The position numbers and the translations under genes are program-made. A stretch of 64,000 bases of DNA, taken from positions 1-64,000 of the forward strand of contig JACATO010002190.1 in the NCBI GenBank assembly GCA_018389105.1, given 5' to 3'. Origin of the DNA: Nautilus pompilius. Its lineage: Eukaryota > Mollusca > Cephalopoda > Nautilida > Nautilidae. Each line of letters begins with the position of its first letter. Position 1 is the stretch's first letter. The notes under the pieces are model-generated. The model made no database searches, was not told where the DNA came from, and saw only the letters and a program-made list of their open reading frames with translations. Below, piece after piece: positions 35,901 through 47,800 of this stretch.

Positions 35901-38900
35901 AAAAAAAACAAACTAGCTGCTTTATTGTGTGGACTTCAGGACTTTTCTGGTTCGGCAATATTCCATTGTGCTGTTGATAAACTGAAGCAAACACCAATCA
36001 CTGTAGTTTAAATTATGCTTTATTTTTCTTTTTCTTCTCCCACCCCTAGCAAAAGCTGATGGTCAAAAAAGAAAACCAACCTGTGAAGAGGGTTTCTGCA
36101 CTGCTAATACAGGTAAGTATTGAAGTGTTGCTGGCATAAATCGTTGAGGGCCCGTGCAAATACTATAAGCCTGACTGGCATATTATGACCCATTCATTTC
36201 CGAACCAAAGCTAGTTAAGACAAATAGTTCAACAGACATTTCTACCCAACCCTCCTCAGTGAAGATCATGGAAGGATTAATATGAAGGCTTTTAAAATTA
36301 CCAAGGTTGAAGAATAAAAAGTGGGGTCTCTGCACTCAACAGAGGCTCCTAAAGATTTCAAGCTTTGTTTTCATCTTATCAAGGATGAATATATATATAT
36401 ATATATATTCCTTCAGTAGCGGGTTGGTTATGCAATTTATTCAATTAGTTTCTTTCCATCCATCTCTCTGGGCAACAGGAACACCTGCATGATCTCGCAA
36501 GGGTTAATGTTATTTGTACTGACCAGACAGTTTAGCTGTGACCCAGTGTTGCCAGAACTCTACTGGATTGGAGTTTTGATGCACCAGAACCCACTAGAGC
36601 TATTCTGATCAGTAGGATGGAGGTGCAAGAGTAACTGTTAACTGAAATCTGCCATAGCATGTCCACCCAGTGCCTGGCACTCAAAGATGGATATTTGTTT
36701 CTCCCTTTATGACTTTCCTTACAAAATAACTTATTAACTATTGTCAAATGACAATAGGGTCATGTTGACTTTACCAGAATTCATAAACAGACTTTAATAA
36801 CTATACTAACTCTAAACTTTACCAGACCAACCTAAAATGTGCAGCCTAGTTTTAAAGACTCAACAGCTTCATCCATTCCACATTTTCCTGGAAACATAGG
36901 TCTACTAATCCAAGGAAACATTCTTAAAATACAACTTACAATTCCCTTTTTTTCCAATTGTCCTTAAACACTCACTATCCCATTAGCATGTACACAAGAA
37001 AATTCATCTGTTAAGAATTTAACCCTTACCACATTAAACAAATTCTCCTCTCACAAGCTGCTTCTTAGCAAAGCACTTGAGCATAAAGAAAATTGGACTT
37101 TTTTATTTTAAATGTTTACAAATATGTTGTTGTTGTTGGTTTTTTTTTTTCCATTGTGTAATTCCTCTTTATAAAATATTATCCATTTTTGTTTTATTCA
37201 GCAGGGCGACAAGAAAAGGGTAAGTATTATCGTTACTTTTATTTGAAGCTACCAGTTAAGAAGCTGTCACACAGACAACATGAAAGTTTGTATTAAATGT
37301 TTTGCACACACACACAAAAAACACACCCTGGTGGTAATAATAAACACTTTTTTTTTTTAACTTATAGAAAGCAAGGGTTAAAAAGACTTAAGCTACCACC
37401 AGCTCATTATAGTGCGCTGTTCTAAGCTGCAGATATAAATCACACAAGGAGTTTAATCTACATTTCAGGATGCAACAGCTCGGAGGACTGCTACAAACGA
37501 AATCCAGAGAAGCCAGCCCTATGTCACAAAAACCAGTGCATGGAAAACATCTCCTGTTCTCAGCATCATGATTGCTACGAGTATGGTAACTAAAACTTTT
37601 TACTTATAGGAAATAGAAAAAACTGCTGTCTGTAATGACAACGTTCTTGGTTAGTCATCGTTATAGACAGCAGTTATTAATTTACTGACATTATATGCTG
37701 AGATCGATTGTTACCACTGAAAGACACTACAGGGCAGGCAGTGGATACAGCCGGTCTAGTATTTCAAACATTTAATGATTATAAAATACTACTCTTCCAT
37801 TTACTTCAAAGAATATAGACTTTCATTATCTTTTTCTTTCTTTTTTTCCGTTTCTTAACTTATCCAGCTGTGGCTGATATTGAGAAAGAGCTATTTCCTT
37901 ATTGCGAGAACAAGATCTGTATTGCCAACATCAGTAAGTATGAAATGATAAAGCAATACCTTTCGTTCTAATGTAACATCTCACAAATACACTACTAGAA
38001 ACAGGTAAATGATATCTAACTCTTACTTTACACTTTGGAGATGTAAGAAAACTTTTGGTTGTGCTGTGACTGATTTCGAATTTGTTTAGCTCTGAACAAA
38101 AAAACATGATGCTATCTTTCTGTATATCCGATTTTAAAACATACCTGCCAATAACAGTTTTGTATCAGGCTGCAAACTAACACAGAAGCCATTTGTCCAA
38201 ATAAACCAGACACCTGTATAGAATTTCTGATATGAAATATGCTTTGAATTTGATCCAGTTGGAGTTGGATAAGTGGATTCAGATGCTGATGATGAATCAA
38301 TCAATCCTGCACCAACAGAGAGATTGGTTTTCTTCATATTCTTGGTGTTTTCCTTGTAAAGTTGCATATAGACTGGGATTTCTATTTTAAAGGCATTGAG
38401 ACAAAGCACACATGAACATTGTAGAAAGACGAATGGATACGAAACAAATTGATACATTTTCATCGCACATAACTCAGCAAGGTTTGCACTGCATTATGGG
38501 GTAATTCAAAATGGCTAACAGCTGTTACTATGGACTTTGTGACTAAAGTTTAAACGATTCATTCTTAATGGACACCTAGATTTTAGGACAAAAAAAAAAG
38601 TCATCAGGTGGATATTTAAATGCAAGAGTAACACTTTAAGGAAAACTGTGGAACATGCAATTATTTTGCTGCTGTATCATTAGAATACATCCATATAAAA
38701 AAACTACTCACTCAGTTAGTTTATTATGAAATTAAAATTGCTCCAGATTTTGTTATGGGAGTGGCCATAATACCTCCCAAAAATAGGATTCATCACTGCC
38801 AAACAAGACCAACATTAGGTTTGATGCACATTTAAGACAAAAAATCTTGACTTAAAATTATCCAGTAATATAATAGACAATACATAACATTCCACTGCTC

Positions 38901-39513
38901 ACCCTAAAACACACACAAACATCAGACTCCCCTCCCAATCTTCATTATATAACAGCGTAAGCTTCATAGTAAGTACTTCACATTTTTTCCCATGTCATCT
39001 AGAGGTTTACTGAAGGAGGTATTGCCAATTTTTAGTATGCCCCAGACGGCATGTACCACTTGCATTAGCACACAAATCTATGGATAAAAGTATACAAACT
39101 TTCTTCACAAAACATTTTGGTGGCTTTCAAATTTTAAAAAGCACGCACATACATTTTTAATGTTAATTTATCAGTGAAAATGTGAAGGACTTGTGGTTAT
39201 TATTTCACAACTAAACTAAGCTTTGAAGATGAAAATCTGCTCATAAATAGAAATGATAATCTGACAATTTATAGTACTGACATTTTGTAATGTTTAGTTT
39301 TTTTTTTCTAGTTCCCACATATACTTTTTTAATTACTGCTTATGGTTTAAGCATGAATATCCTTTCACACAGCCAGCTAGATACTAGTAAAAAATCTCAC
39401 CATTTAGCACTACAATGTTTTTGCATCCATTGATTTTTCTATTTCTAATAATCCTCATCCATAATTTCCATTAATCTATTATTATTATTATTATTATTAC
39501 AGGTGCTGATTAG
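29941..39513 (+). CDS. Modular cysteine-rich, probably secreted protein (5' exon missing)
   Basis: Family not recognised. Visible exons: 29941-30091, 30617-30694, 31407-31442, 31563-31685, 32330-32383, 33509-33538, 35425-35547, 36050-36112, 37202-37219, 37469-37585, 37868-37933 and 39503-39513 (stop TAG). They join to about 289 residues with about 33 cysteines. The gene is four repeats of a three-exon cassette: a long exon with six Cys (C-x5-C-x10-12-C-x4-C-x5-C-x5-C; the first copy is more divergent), a short exon with C-x4-C, and a tiny linker exon of 18-36 nt. All introns inside the series are phase 1, so any cassette or linker can be skipped without a frame change. The first visible exon begins in phase 0, so a signal-peptide exon upstream is expected but was not found. 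The spacing recalls EB/Dickkopf-like disulfide modules, but homology is not claimed. Confidence 0.8.
34500..34585 (-). repeat. Possible tRNA-derived SINE head
   Basis: The minus strand reads like a tRNA body with a B-box-like GGGGTCGGAACC and an upstream A-box-like TGTGGTCCTG. It lies in an intron of the cysteine-rich gene. Low certainty. Confidence 0.3.
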
Positions 39514-39615
39514 GAACTGCAGGACTCATCCAAGTAATTATCAAAACTGTAACTACTGAATATTTGCCTTTACTCAACTGTTTTCGGTGTCTTAAATCTG
39601 TTTTCTTTTTGAGAT

Positions 39616-39621
39616 AATAAA
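39616..39621 (+). terminator. Polyadenylation signal AATAAA of the cysteine-rich gene
   Basis: AATAAA lies about 100 nt after the TAG stop codon, giving a short 3' UTR. Confidence 0.65.
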
Positions 39622-39639
39622 AAGTTAATGCAGAAAACA

Positions 39640-41843
39640 GTTGGCTCTATTCTGCAACTCCTGCCTTCTCTTTCTACAGTGTCTACTGCTTTAGTTCGAG
39701 AAACAATCCGATGTTTATTGATCCACAAGTGTAGAAACAGTATAAAATGTAGGAAATAAATTTTGAAACTACTTCTCGTTTTTTTTTTTTTTTCCAAAAT
39801 CTGCACAGTACAACAGATGCTTAGCACTGCATTCAAATGAAGTATTTTTCAGCAAGACAATGACTATGCTGTTTCTAACCCAATGAACAAAGAAACAAAC
39901 AGTATGTGCAGTGCCCCCTTCTTTTTTTAAGTTTCATTTGTTATACCAGTATTTGGCGGAAACCATTTTGGCAAAAAGATATTAAGGTATGGAGGGGCAT
40001 CAGAGCTACTTAAAGGAAAAAATATTTTTATTATTTTAAAAACACCTTGCATTCAGTGGTAATATAAACATCCATAAGTGCATAAAGGATACTGTCAAAT
40101 GAATGAAAATTCTTTTTTAAATGTTATACTTTTCCTGGTTTTCACATCAGACAATCAGACATTATACAAGGCACACAGCTGAAAACAAAATGATGACTGC
40201 AAGATAATCTTATGCATTGATGTGGCTTATTACTACAAATGCTTGGTAAATATTTTTTTGTTAAAGAAAAATATATACAACATGGAGACCATCTATGATA
40301 AGCAATGATCTGCAATAATCATCACAAGGCTTTAATTTGAAAACCTTTTAAAATCTACTTGACAAAACAGATTCTCCTCCGGTTACTGCCTAGAAACCTC
40401 TCCCCTATACCATATTCACTTACTGCACGAGACTGAAGCCCCGATGGATGTTCTAGTCCAACCTTCCCTGAATGGAATTTAAAAATCTACTCATCAGACA
40501 AAAAAAGAATACTCCTTTTTTGTTTTTCTACTGTATTCCTTTAACCATGGCATTTAAAAGTTGTTTCTGGCCAATTTATCATAATTGTCTGTTGATATTT
40601 TCACAGTGCAGTACACTTATGTTTAATAATAATTATTTCTAAGGCTGCCAAGTGGTAGACTACTGGACTGCTACAGTTGCAAGTCAGAGTTAGACTGATC
40701 CCTGTAGGGATAATCTCATTTTGGAATTATCTCCCTGGCATGATTTCTTCTAGATCTTCATTGCTCTCCTGACATCTACCAATGCTATTAACTCCACTCC
40801 CAAAACGATAACAATATAAATTGAGTTGTCAGAAGATAAACAGAAATATACCTAAATCTTTTTTTAAGTTAGAATTCTTTTCAATGAAAATATGAAAGTT
40901 TGTAACAAGTTTAAAAAATCAATTATCATTAACTATGGCACAGAACAGCAAGTAATAAATATCAAAGACAACTATCTTAAAGCATTTTATTGTTTTAGGA
41001 ATATGATCATTTATGAATTATTTACTTATTACAAATATAAGGTATCATAATATATTTTAAAAGTTACACCAATCATTAAAGAGTTTTGAAAGTATTCTGC
41101 GATTTTCTTTATAAACTTGGTAAGAAACAGTAGTAATAACACACTGTGGTGATAGAAAAGAAATTATGCATATTTTAAATTGTTGAAGCTATCACAGAAA
41201 CAGAAATTACCACGAATACTTTGATGATAAAGTTTGATCAATTTGTATGCCAACCATTCATTTTAATGCAAAATGATTAGCATAAAATCACTAAAATAAA
41301 AGTGAAACAACATGCAGTTCCTGTTCTATTTACTATGAAAGCAGTCCTACATTTTTACCCCCCCCATCACATCACAATAGTTAGCAACTAAAAAACTACT
41401 GTCTCTCTGCCACAACAACAAAACACGTAAAGGAAATACACAATAATTTTACTACATTTTTTGAAATCTTTCCACAATGAATAATAATATAACTTCCTTT
41501 AAGTATCTTTGTCATTCTTTTAATCTGGTCTGTACAATTACTATTCAGTTTTTAGCAATATGTATGAATTCCTGTAACAGAAACCACAGCCAATATTAAC
41601 ATCAGTAATGAAATATACATTCAGTTAATTTACTTGCCAGGATTTCTACTGCAGAAGTCAACTTTGCCAGCATCAGTTATCTAAAATGGCAAAAATAATT
41701 GGAACAAACATCAACACTTTTGGCCGTGATCATCATCAGCTCCATGATAAGGAACAACTTCCAGATGATTTAAGTCACAGTTTTCATCTGGATTCTGACA
41801 TCTCAGACTCCTTTTGAGATTTGCAATTATTTCCAAAAAAATC
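39640..41843. other. Convergent intergenic region and ZRSR2 3' UTR
   Basis: The cysteine-rich gene (+) and ZRSR2 (-) end toward each other here. Candidate ZRSR2 polyadenylation signals on the minus strand are ATTAAA at 41524-41519 and AATAAA at 40991-40986. A tRNA-like repeat lies at 40640-40760. No other gene is visible. Confidence 0.5.
40640..40760 (+). repeat. tRNA-derived SINE-like sequence
   Basis: The segment GGCTGCCAAGTGGTAGACTA resembles a tRNA D arm with an A box. It is followed at tRNA spacing by CAGAGTTAGACTGATCCC, a degraded B box, and then a non-tRNA tail. Confidence 0.45.
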
Positions 41844-44800
41844 TCAAGAATGTGTCAAATATGTTCGATGACTGGATCTAACATTCTTAGATTTATTACA
41901 TTTTTCCTGATGTTCTGAAGAGGAAGAGGAATTTGACCTTTGTTGTTGAAACTTTAATCTAGATGTCCTTGACTTTTTAGATTTCTTGGATCGTGAACCA
42001 AGCGAGCTTGATGAGCCAGAATCTGATCGGTGCCGAGATCTGACTTTTGAATGCTTGGCTGACTTTCTATGGGATCTGACAACTGGTGAGGCACTAGATG
42101 AGGAACTTTTGTGTCTGTGACCAGAGTTATTTGATCGCTTACGAAACCTCGAATGGAATGAGCCAGAGGAGCTGTAAGATGAGGTTGAGTTGTTTCGACC
42201 ACGGATTTTAGCCCTTGATCTTTTACGAGATCTATAGTAAGAGAAGTCGGATGAACTTGAGTCTGATCTGTAGGTTGATTTAGACCTTGAACGTCTCTTC
42301 ATCTTTCTATGAGACTGTGATAGAGAACTACTAGACGAAGAATCTCTACTATTCCTTCGCTGTCTTGCATGATGATGCGCTTTTTGTTTTGACCTCAACC
42401 GTTTTCTTCTTGATTTCCTCTGCACTGATGTCCTTGACCTTGAAAATGATCTATGCCGGCTGTAATACCTGTGCGTTTCAGCAGCCATGTGACTTTTGCC
42501 CTTAACCGAGTCTCTTGAGTGATTGTAGTTTTGATAAGGAAACTTTTCACGATCTCTGTATTGTATCCAAAATTCATTGCCAGGATTATGGAAAACATGC
42601 AGGAAGTTGCAATTCTTTCCTCTGGAGCATTTATGCTTGCTAAATAAACCTTAAAAAAAAAAATGTTTAAAAGATTCATTAAGATAATCATTCATATACT
42701 TTATTCATTTTTTTAAACAATAATATAAGAGAGTTTTTTTAAAAATTTCTTTCTTTTTTCAAATATAAACCACTAAGAGACTGCTCACTAGTGAGAAATC
42801 ATATTTAACCAATCTTTCATTCCTTACCATACTCTGAAAATTCATAAAACTATAGCAGGAAGAGGTAAAACAGAGTCGAATAAAATGACATTTCCATCTA
42901 CATTTATAAATTTGGAAAGCACCAAAGAAAAAACTAAGGCTGACATACCACAGATTGCCCGCTTCCATGATGCAATGTCCACAAACTGGCAGGACAACTG
43001 TTTACCTGCGTAAAACCTCCCATTGAACTTTCTAAAAGCAGCTACAGCATCTTTTTCACTACAAGGAAAATAAAGATGAAAACAGTAGTCATAATATTGC
43101 AGACTCTTAGATTTACAGTACTCATCACAATTACTGCAACACTGGGAAGTGCCAAAAATATGCACCGCTCTAGTCTCACTGTACGTGAACTTTTAAATCT
43201 AGTTATTGTGTCATACAACATTAAGATTTAGAAGACTTCAGATTTTAAATATTCAAACATGTTAATAACAGAAATGGGCAAAAGAGGGGTAAGGCACATA
43301 CACCAACATAAGCAACAATGAAGAAAAAAAAATGTGGGATTGTAAATTACATTGGGACAAATTTTAAGAGAATAAATAAATTTAAAAACCATGCTAAGAA
43401 AACATGTTAATTAAGTTCAACTGATGACTACAGCTTTAAACATAAGGAAATTTATCAAAATTTACTATTTCAGCCAAGACTATTGATGTTCATTAGTTTG
43501 TTATTTCATTACATCTATAGCCACTTGGCAATCATTAAAACAAATTACCATCAACATTCTTCAACAGTTATTAGCTATGAAGAATACACTGCTTTGGTTT
43601 TGTTTTTCATTATTGTTCCTATGTAGTTGAATGTCAGAAGTCCACTTTCCATCATCCAAAAGATTGAGCTTTTATAAAAAAGGTTGACAAACAGACAGAC
43701 AGACAGATAGATATATAGGTGCATCTCAAAAAATTAGAATATCATGGAAGAATTCAATATTTTTTGTCAGTTATTTCAGAAAGTGAAAATTGTATATATT
43801 CTAGACTCATTACATGTAAACTAAAATGTTTCAAGCATTTTTTAATTTTAATTTTGATAATTACGGCCTACAGCTAAAAGAAATAGAAAAAAGGTATCTC
43901 AAAATATTAGAATATTCCATTTGAGTAAATCACTATTTATGCAGTATAAATACCATGAATCTCTCAGTCTGGTTCAGTACACAACCACAATCATGGGGAA
44001 GACTGCTGACTGACAGTTGTCCAGAAAACACTTATTGACACCCTCCACAAAGAGGGTAAGCCACAGAAGGTCATTGCTGAAAGGGCTGGCTGTTCGCAGA
44101 GTGCTGCATCAAAGCATATTCATGGAAAGGAAAAGTGTGGTAGAAAAAGGTGCACAAGCAAGAGGGATGACTGCAGCCTTGAGAGGATTGTCAAGCAAAG
44201 CCAATTCAAGAACTTGGAGGAAGCTTCACAAGGAGTGGACTGAGGCTGGAGTTAGTGCATCAAGAGCCACCACGCACAGATGTGTCCAGGAAATGGGCTA
44301 CAAGTGTCGCATTCCTAGTGTCAAGCCACTCCTGAACCAGAGACAACGTCAGAAGCGTTGTACCTGGGCTAAGGAGAAAAAGAACTGGACCGACTGTTGC
44401 TCAGTGGTCCAAAGTCCTCTTTTCAGATGAAAGTAAATTTTGCATTTCATTTGGAAATCAAGGCCCCACAGTCTGGAGGAAGAGTGTAGAGGCACAGAAT
44501 CCAAGTTGCTTGAAGTCCAGTGTGAAGTTTCCACAGTCAGTGTGATTTGGGGTGTCATGTCATCTGCTGCTGTTGGTACACTGTTTTATCAAGTCCAAAG
44601 TCAACACAACCGTCTACCAGGAGAGTTTAGAGCACTTAATGCTTCTGTCTGCTGATAAGCTTTATGGAGATGTTGATTTCCTTTTCCAGTAGGACTCGGC
44701 ACCTGCCCACAGTGCCAAAACTACTAGTAACTGGTTTGCTGACCATGGTATTACTGTGCTTGATTGGCCAGCCAACTTGCCTGACCTGAACCTCATAGTT

Positions 44801-47800
44801 TCTCTATGGGGTATTGTCAAGAGGAAGATGAGAGACACCAAACCCAACAATACAGACGAGCTGAAGGCCGCTATCAAAGCAACCTGGGCTTCCATAACAC
44901 CTCAGCAGTGCCACAGGCTGATCGCCTCCATGCCACGCTGCATTGATGCAGTGATTCATGCAAAAGGAGCCCTGACCAAGTATTCAGTGCATAAATGAAC
45001 ATAATCCGAATTTCTGAAAAGTTTCTATATTATAAATCCTTTTTTTTTTATTGATCTTATGAAATATTCTAATATTTTGAGATAGTGGATTTTTGATTTT
45101 CATGAGCTGTAAGCCGTAATCATCAAAATTAAAACATAAAAAGGCTTGAAATATTTCACTGTAATGAATCTATAATATATGAAAGTTTCACTGTTTGAAT
45201 TAAATTACGGAAAAAAATGAAATCTTCCACGATATTCTAATTTTTTGAGATGCACCTGTAGATAGATAGATATCAATCACTATTCTTTTTTATTATTCTG
45301 GGCAAACTGGCTAGATAATAAAAACAAAATGATGTTTTAAATGTTAGAATTACAATAAATCTGTCCCCAATTAAAAAAAAAAAAAAAACCCATATCAGAT
45401 CCTGATTTTGCCACAAATGGATCACCTTTAAAAAAAAAAGTTTAATAATATATCAATTTTTCTTGTTCTTGTGATGAGTTTAAGAATTTCTAGAAAATAA
45501 CATACTTACTACTTGTATTGAACATACACATTTCCTCGTAGATGTGGCTCGTAATTGCAGCACACCTTGAACTGGATAACTTTGCCAACTTCTTTAAATT
45601 CTGGCAAGACATCGTTATAGAATTCCTTGAAAATTACATACACTTCGGAATCTTCATATTCAAGGGCTAGATCTAAAACAGAAGAAAGTCTACTATGACT
45701 AAAGATAAAAATCATTTTCTTTCTTCTGTCCCTATAAATGGCACACCTGTAATTTTTTTTCATTTCAGGTCCTAAAATGCGCATTTCCAATTTTAAAAAG
45801 TTTCACAGAAAGGAAGATGCTATCAGACATCAATGCTCACCTAGAAGTGAAGAGCTGCTCTCTTCCTGGTTTGCAGTAAGCTAAAATAAGTTGCACAGTA
45901 TTTTCAGATCTACCCTAGAAATAGGTCATAATACATGACAAATCCAAATTCATCATAAAAATTCTGTCATTTACTTGTGAAAAGAGGTTTATAGATTGAT
46001 CAAAGGAAATTACCCCTCTCAGTTTAAGCAAAAATGTTAACTGAGAATAATTTACTTTAAAAAAGAAGAAAACTAAAATTCAAACTTTTTCTTCAACTAC
46101 TGTACCAATCTTAACATTTAAAATAATTTCTATATGTATCCTTTGCAAATGTTTCTCCATCATCACCACTAAGAAAACCAAAAGTTGCTGAAGTGATGCA
46201 GGAGTAAATGATTAAGTTTCTTCATGATCTCTTGATGTAACTACTGATCAAAAACATTTGATGATTTTACTGAAGCCATTTACTGATAAACATCTATTGG
46301 GCCAAGAAATGATCATAAGAGTGACAAAACAGTAAAATGCTTTATTCATTTTCTAAAATTCTCTTTCTGCTTAAAACAGAGTATCTCTGTCAAACTGGAT
46401 AACAGAAGAGACGACTCAACATTGGAGCAGTTCTGTCCAAATCAGACCAGTTGACATGCAAATAGTTCTCCACTGTCAGGACCAGGATACCCATTCATAG
46501 CCATTTAGAGGGTAATGAGAAAATTCCCAAAGTAATCCAGAAGTGAGAGAAAGCAATCACCAACAGCATTCAAGTCCATATCTTGTTAATGTACCTGTCG
46601 AAAATCTGAGTAGAAATAAAACAAAGTTACTTTTCCGCACACAAACTACACATCACTGTACCTGTGTCGAATTCATCAAAGAGGCCAAGGTCCAACTTGA
46701 AATGAGTGAACATTCCAGGAAACAGCAATGTATCACTGGTCTCAGGTTGTGGGTGAGCACGGGAACAGCTTGATAAATAAAAGAATTGATAAATCAAAAC
46801 AGATTTGACATTAATTTCAAAATAAAAGAAGAAACATTCATCAAACAATTTATATGCACATTTTAAAAAGTGCCAGAGAAGCTAGAACAAAAAAAAAACA
46901 AAGAGCATGCATACATTTCATAATCTTAGGTGGTAAGAAAATGTATGAAAGAACACATTTTCTCATGTTTTAGTAGATTTATAAATCTAAATGGAAAAAA
47001 ATGCTATATTCTTTCTCATCATCATCCAATTAGTGATCCTTTTATTTACTCCTACAGACACAAGTAACACATACAAGTGCATCTCAAAAAATTAGAATAT
47101 CGTGGAAGAGTTCATTTTTTTCCGTAATTTAATTCAAACAGTGACACTTTCATATATTATAGATTCATTACAGTGAAATATTTCAAGCCTTTTTTTGTTT
47201 TAATTCTGATGATTACGGCTTACAGCTCATGAAAATCAAAAATCCACTATCTCAAAATATTAGAATATTTCATAAGATCAATAAAAAAAAAAGGATTTAT
47301 AATATAGAAAATCCGAATTTCTGAAAAGTATGTTCATTTATGCACTGAATACTTGGTCAGGGCTCCTTTTGCATGAATCACTGCATCAATGCAGTGTGGC
47401 ATGGAGGCGATCAGCCTGTGGCACTGCTGAGGTGTTATGGAAGCCCAAGTTGCTTTGATAGCGGCCTTCAGCTCGTCTGTATTGTTGGGTTTGGTGTCTC
47501 TCATCTTCCTCTTGACAATACCCCATAGAGAAACTATGGGGTTCAGGTCAGGCAAGTTGGCTGGCCAATCAAGCACAGTAATACCATGGTCAGCAAACCA
47601 GTTACTAGTAGTTTTGGCACTGTGGGCAGGTGCCGAGTCCTGCTGGAAAAGAAAATCAACATCTCCATAAAGCTTATCAGCAGACAGAAGCATTAAGTGC
47701 TCTAAACTCTCCTGGTAGACAGCTGCGTTGACTTTGGACTTGATAAAACACAGTGGACCAACACCAGCAGATGACATGACACCCCAAATCATCACTGACT

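Noticed and set aside
41954-42202. Alternative frame in the RS region of ZRSR2
   Set aside because: Shadow of the repetitive Arg/Ser codons. The RS frame is contiguous with CCCH finger 2.
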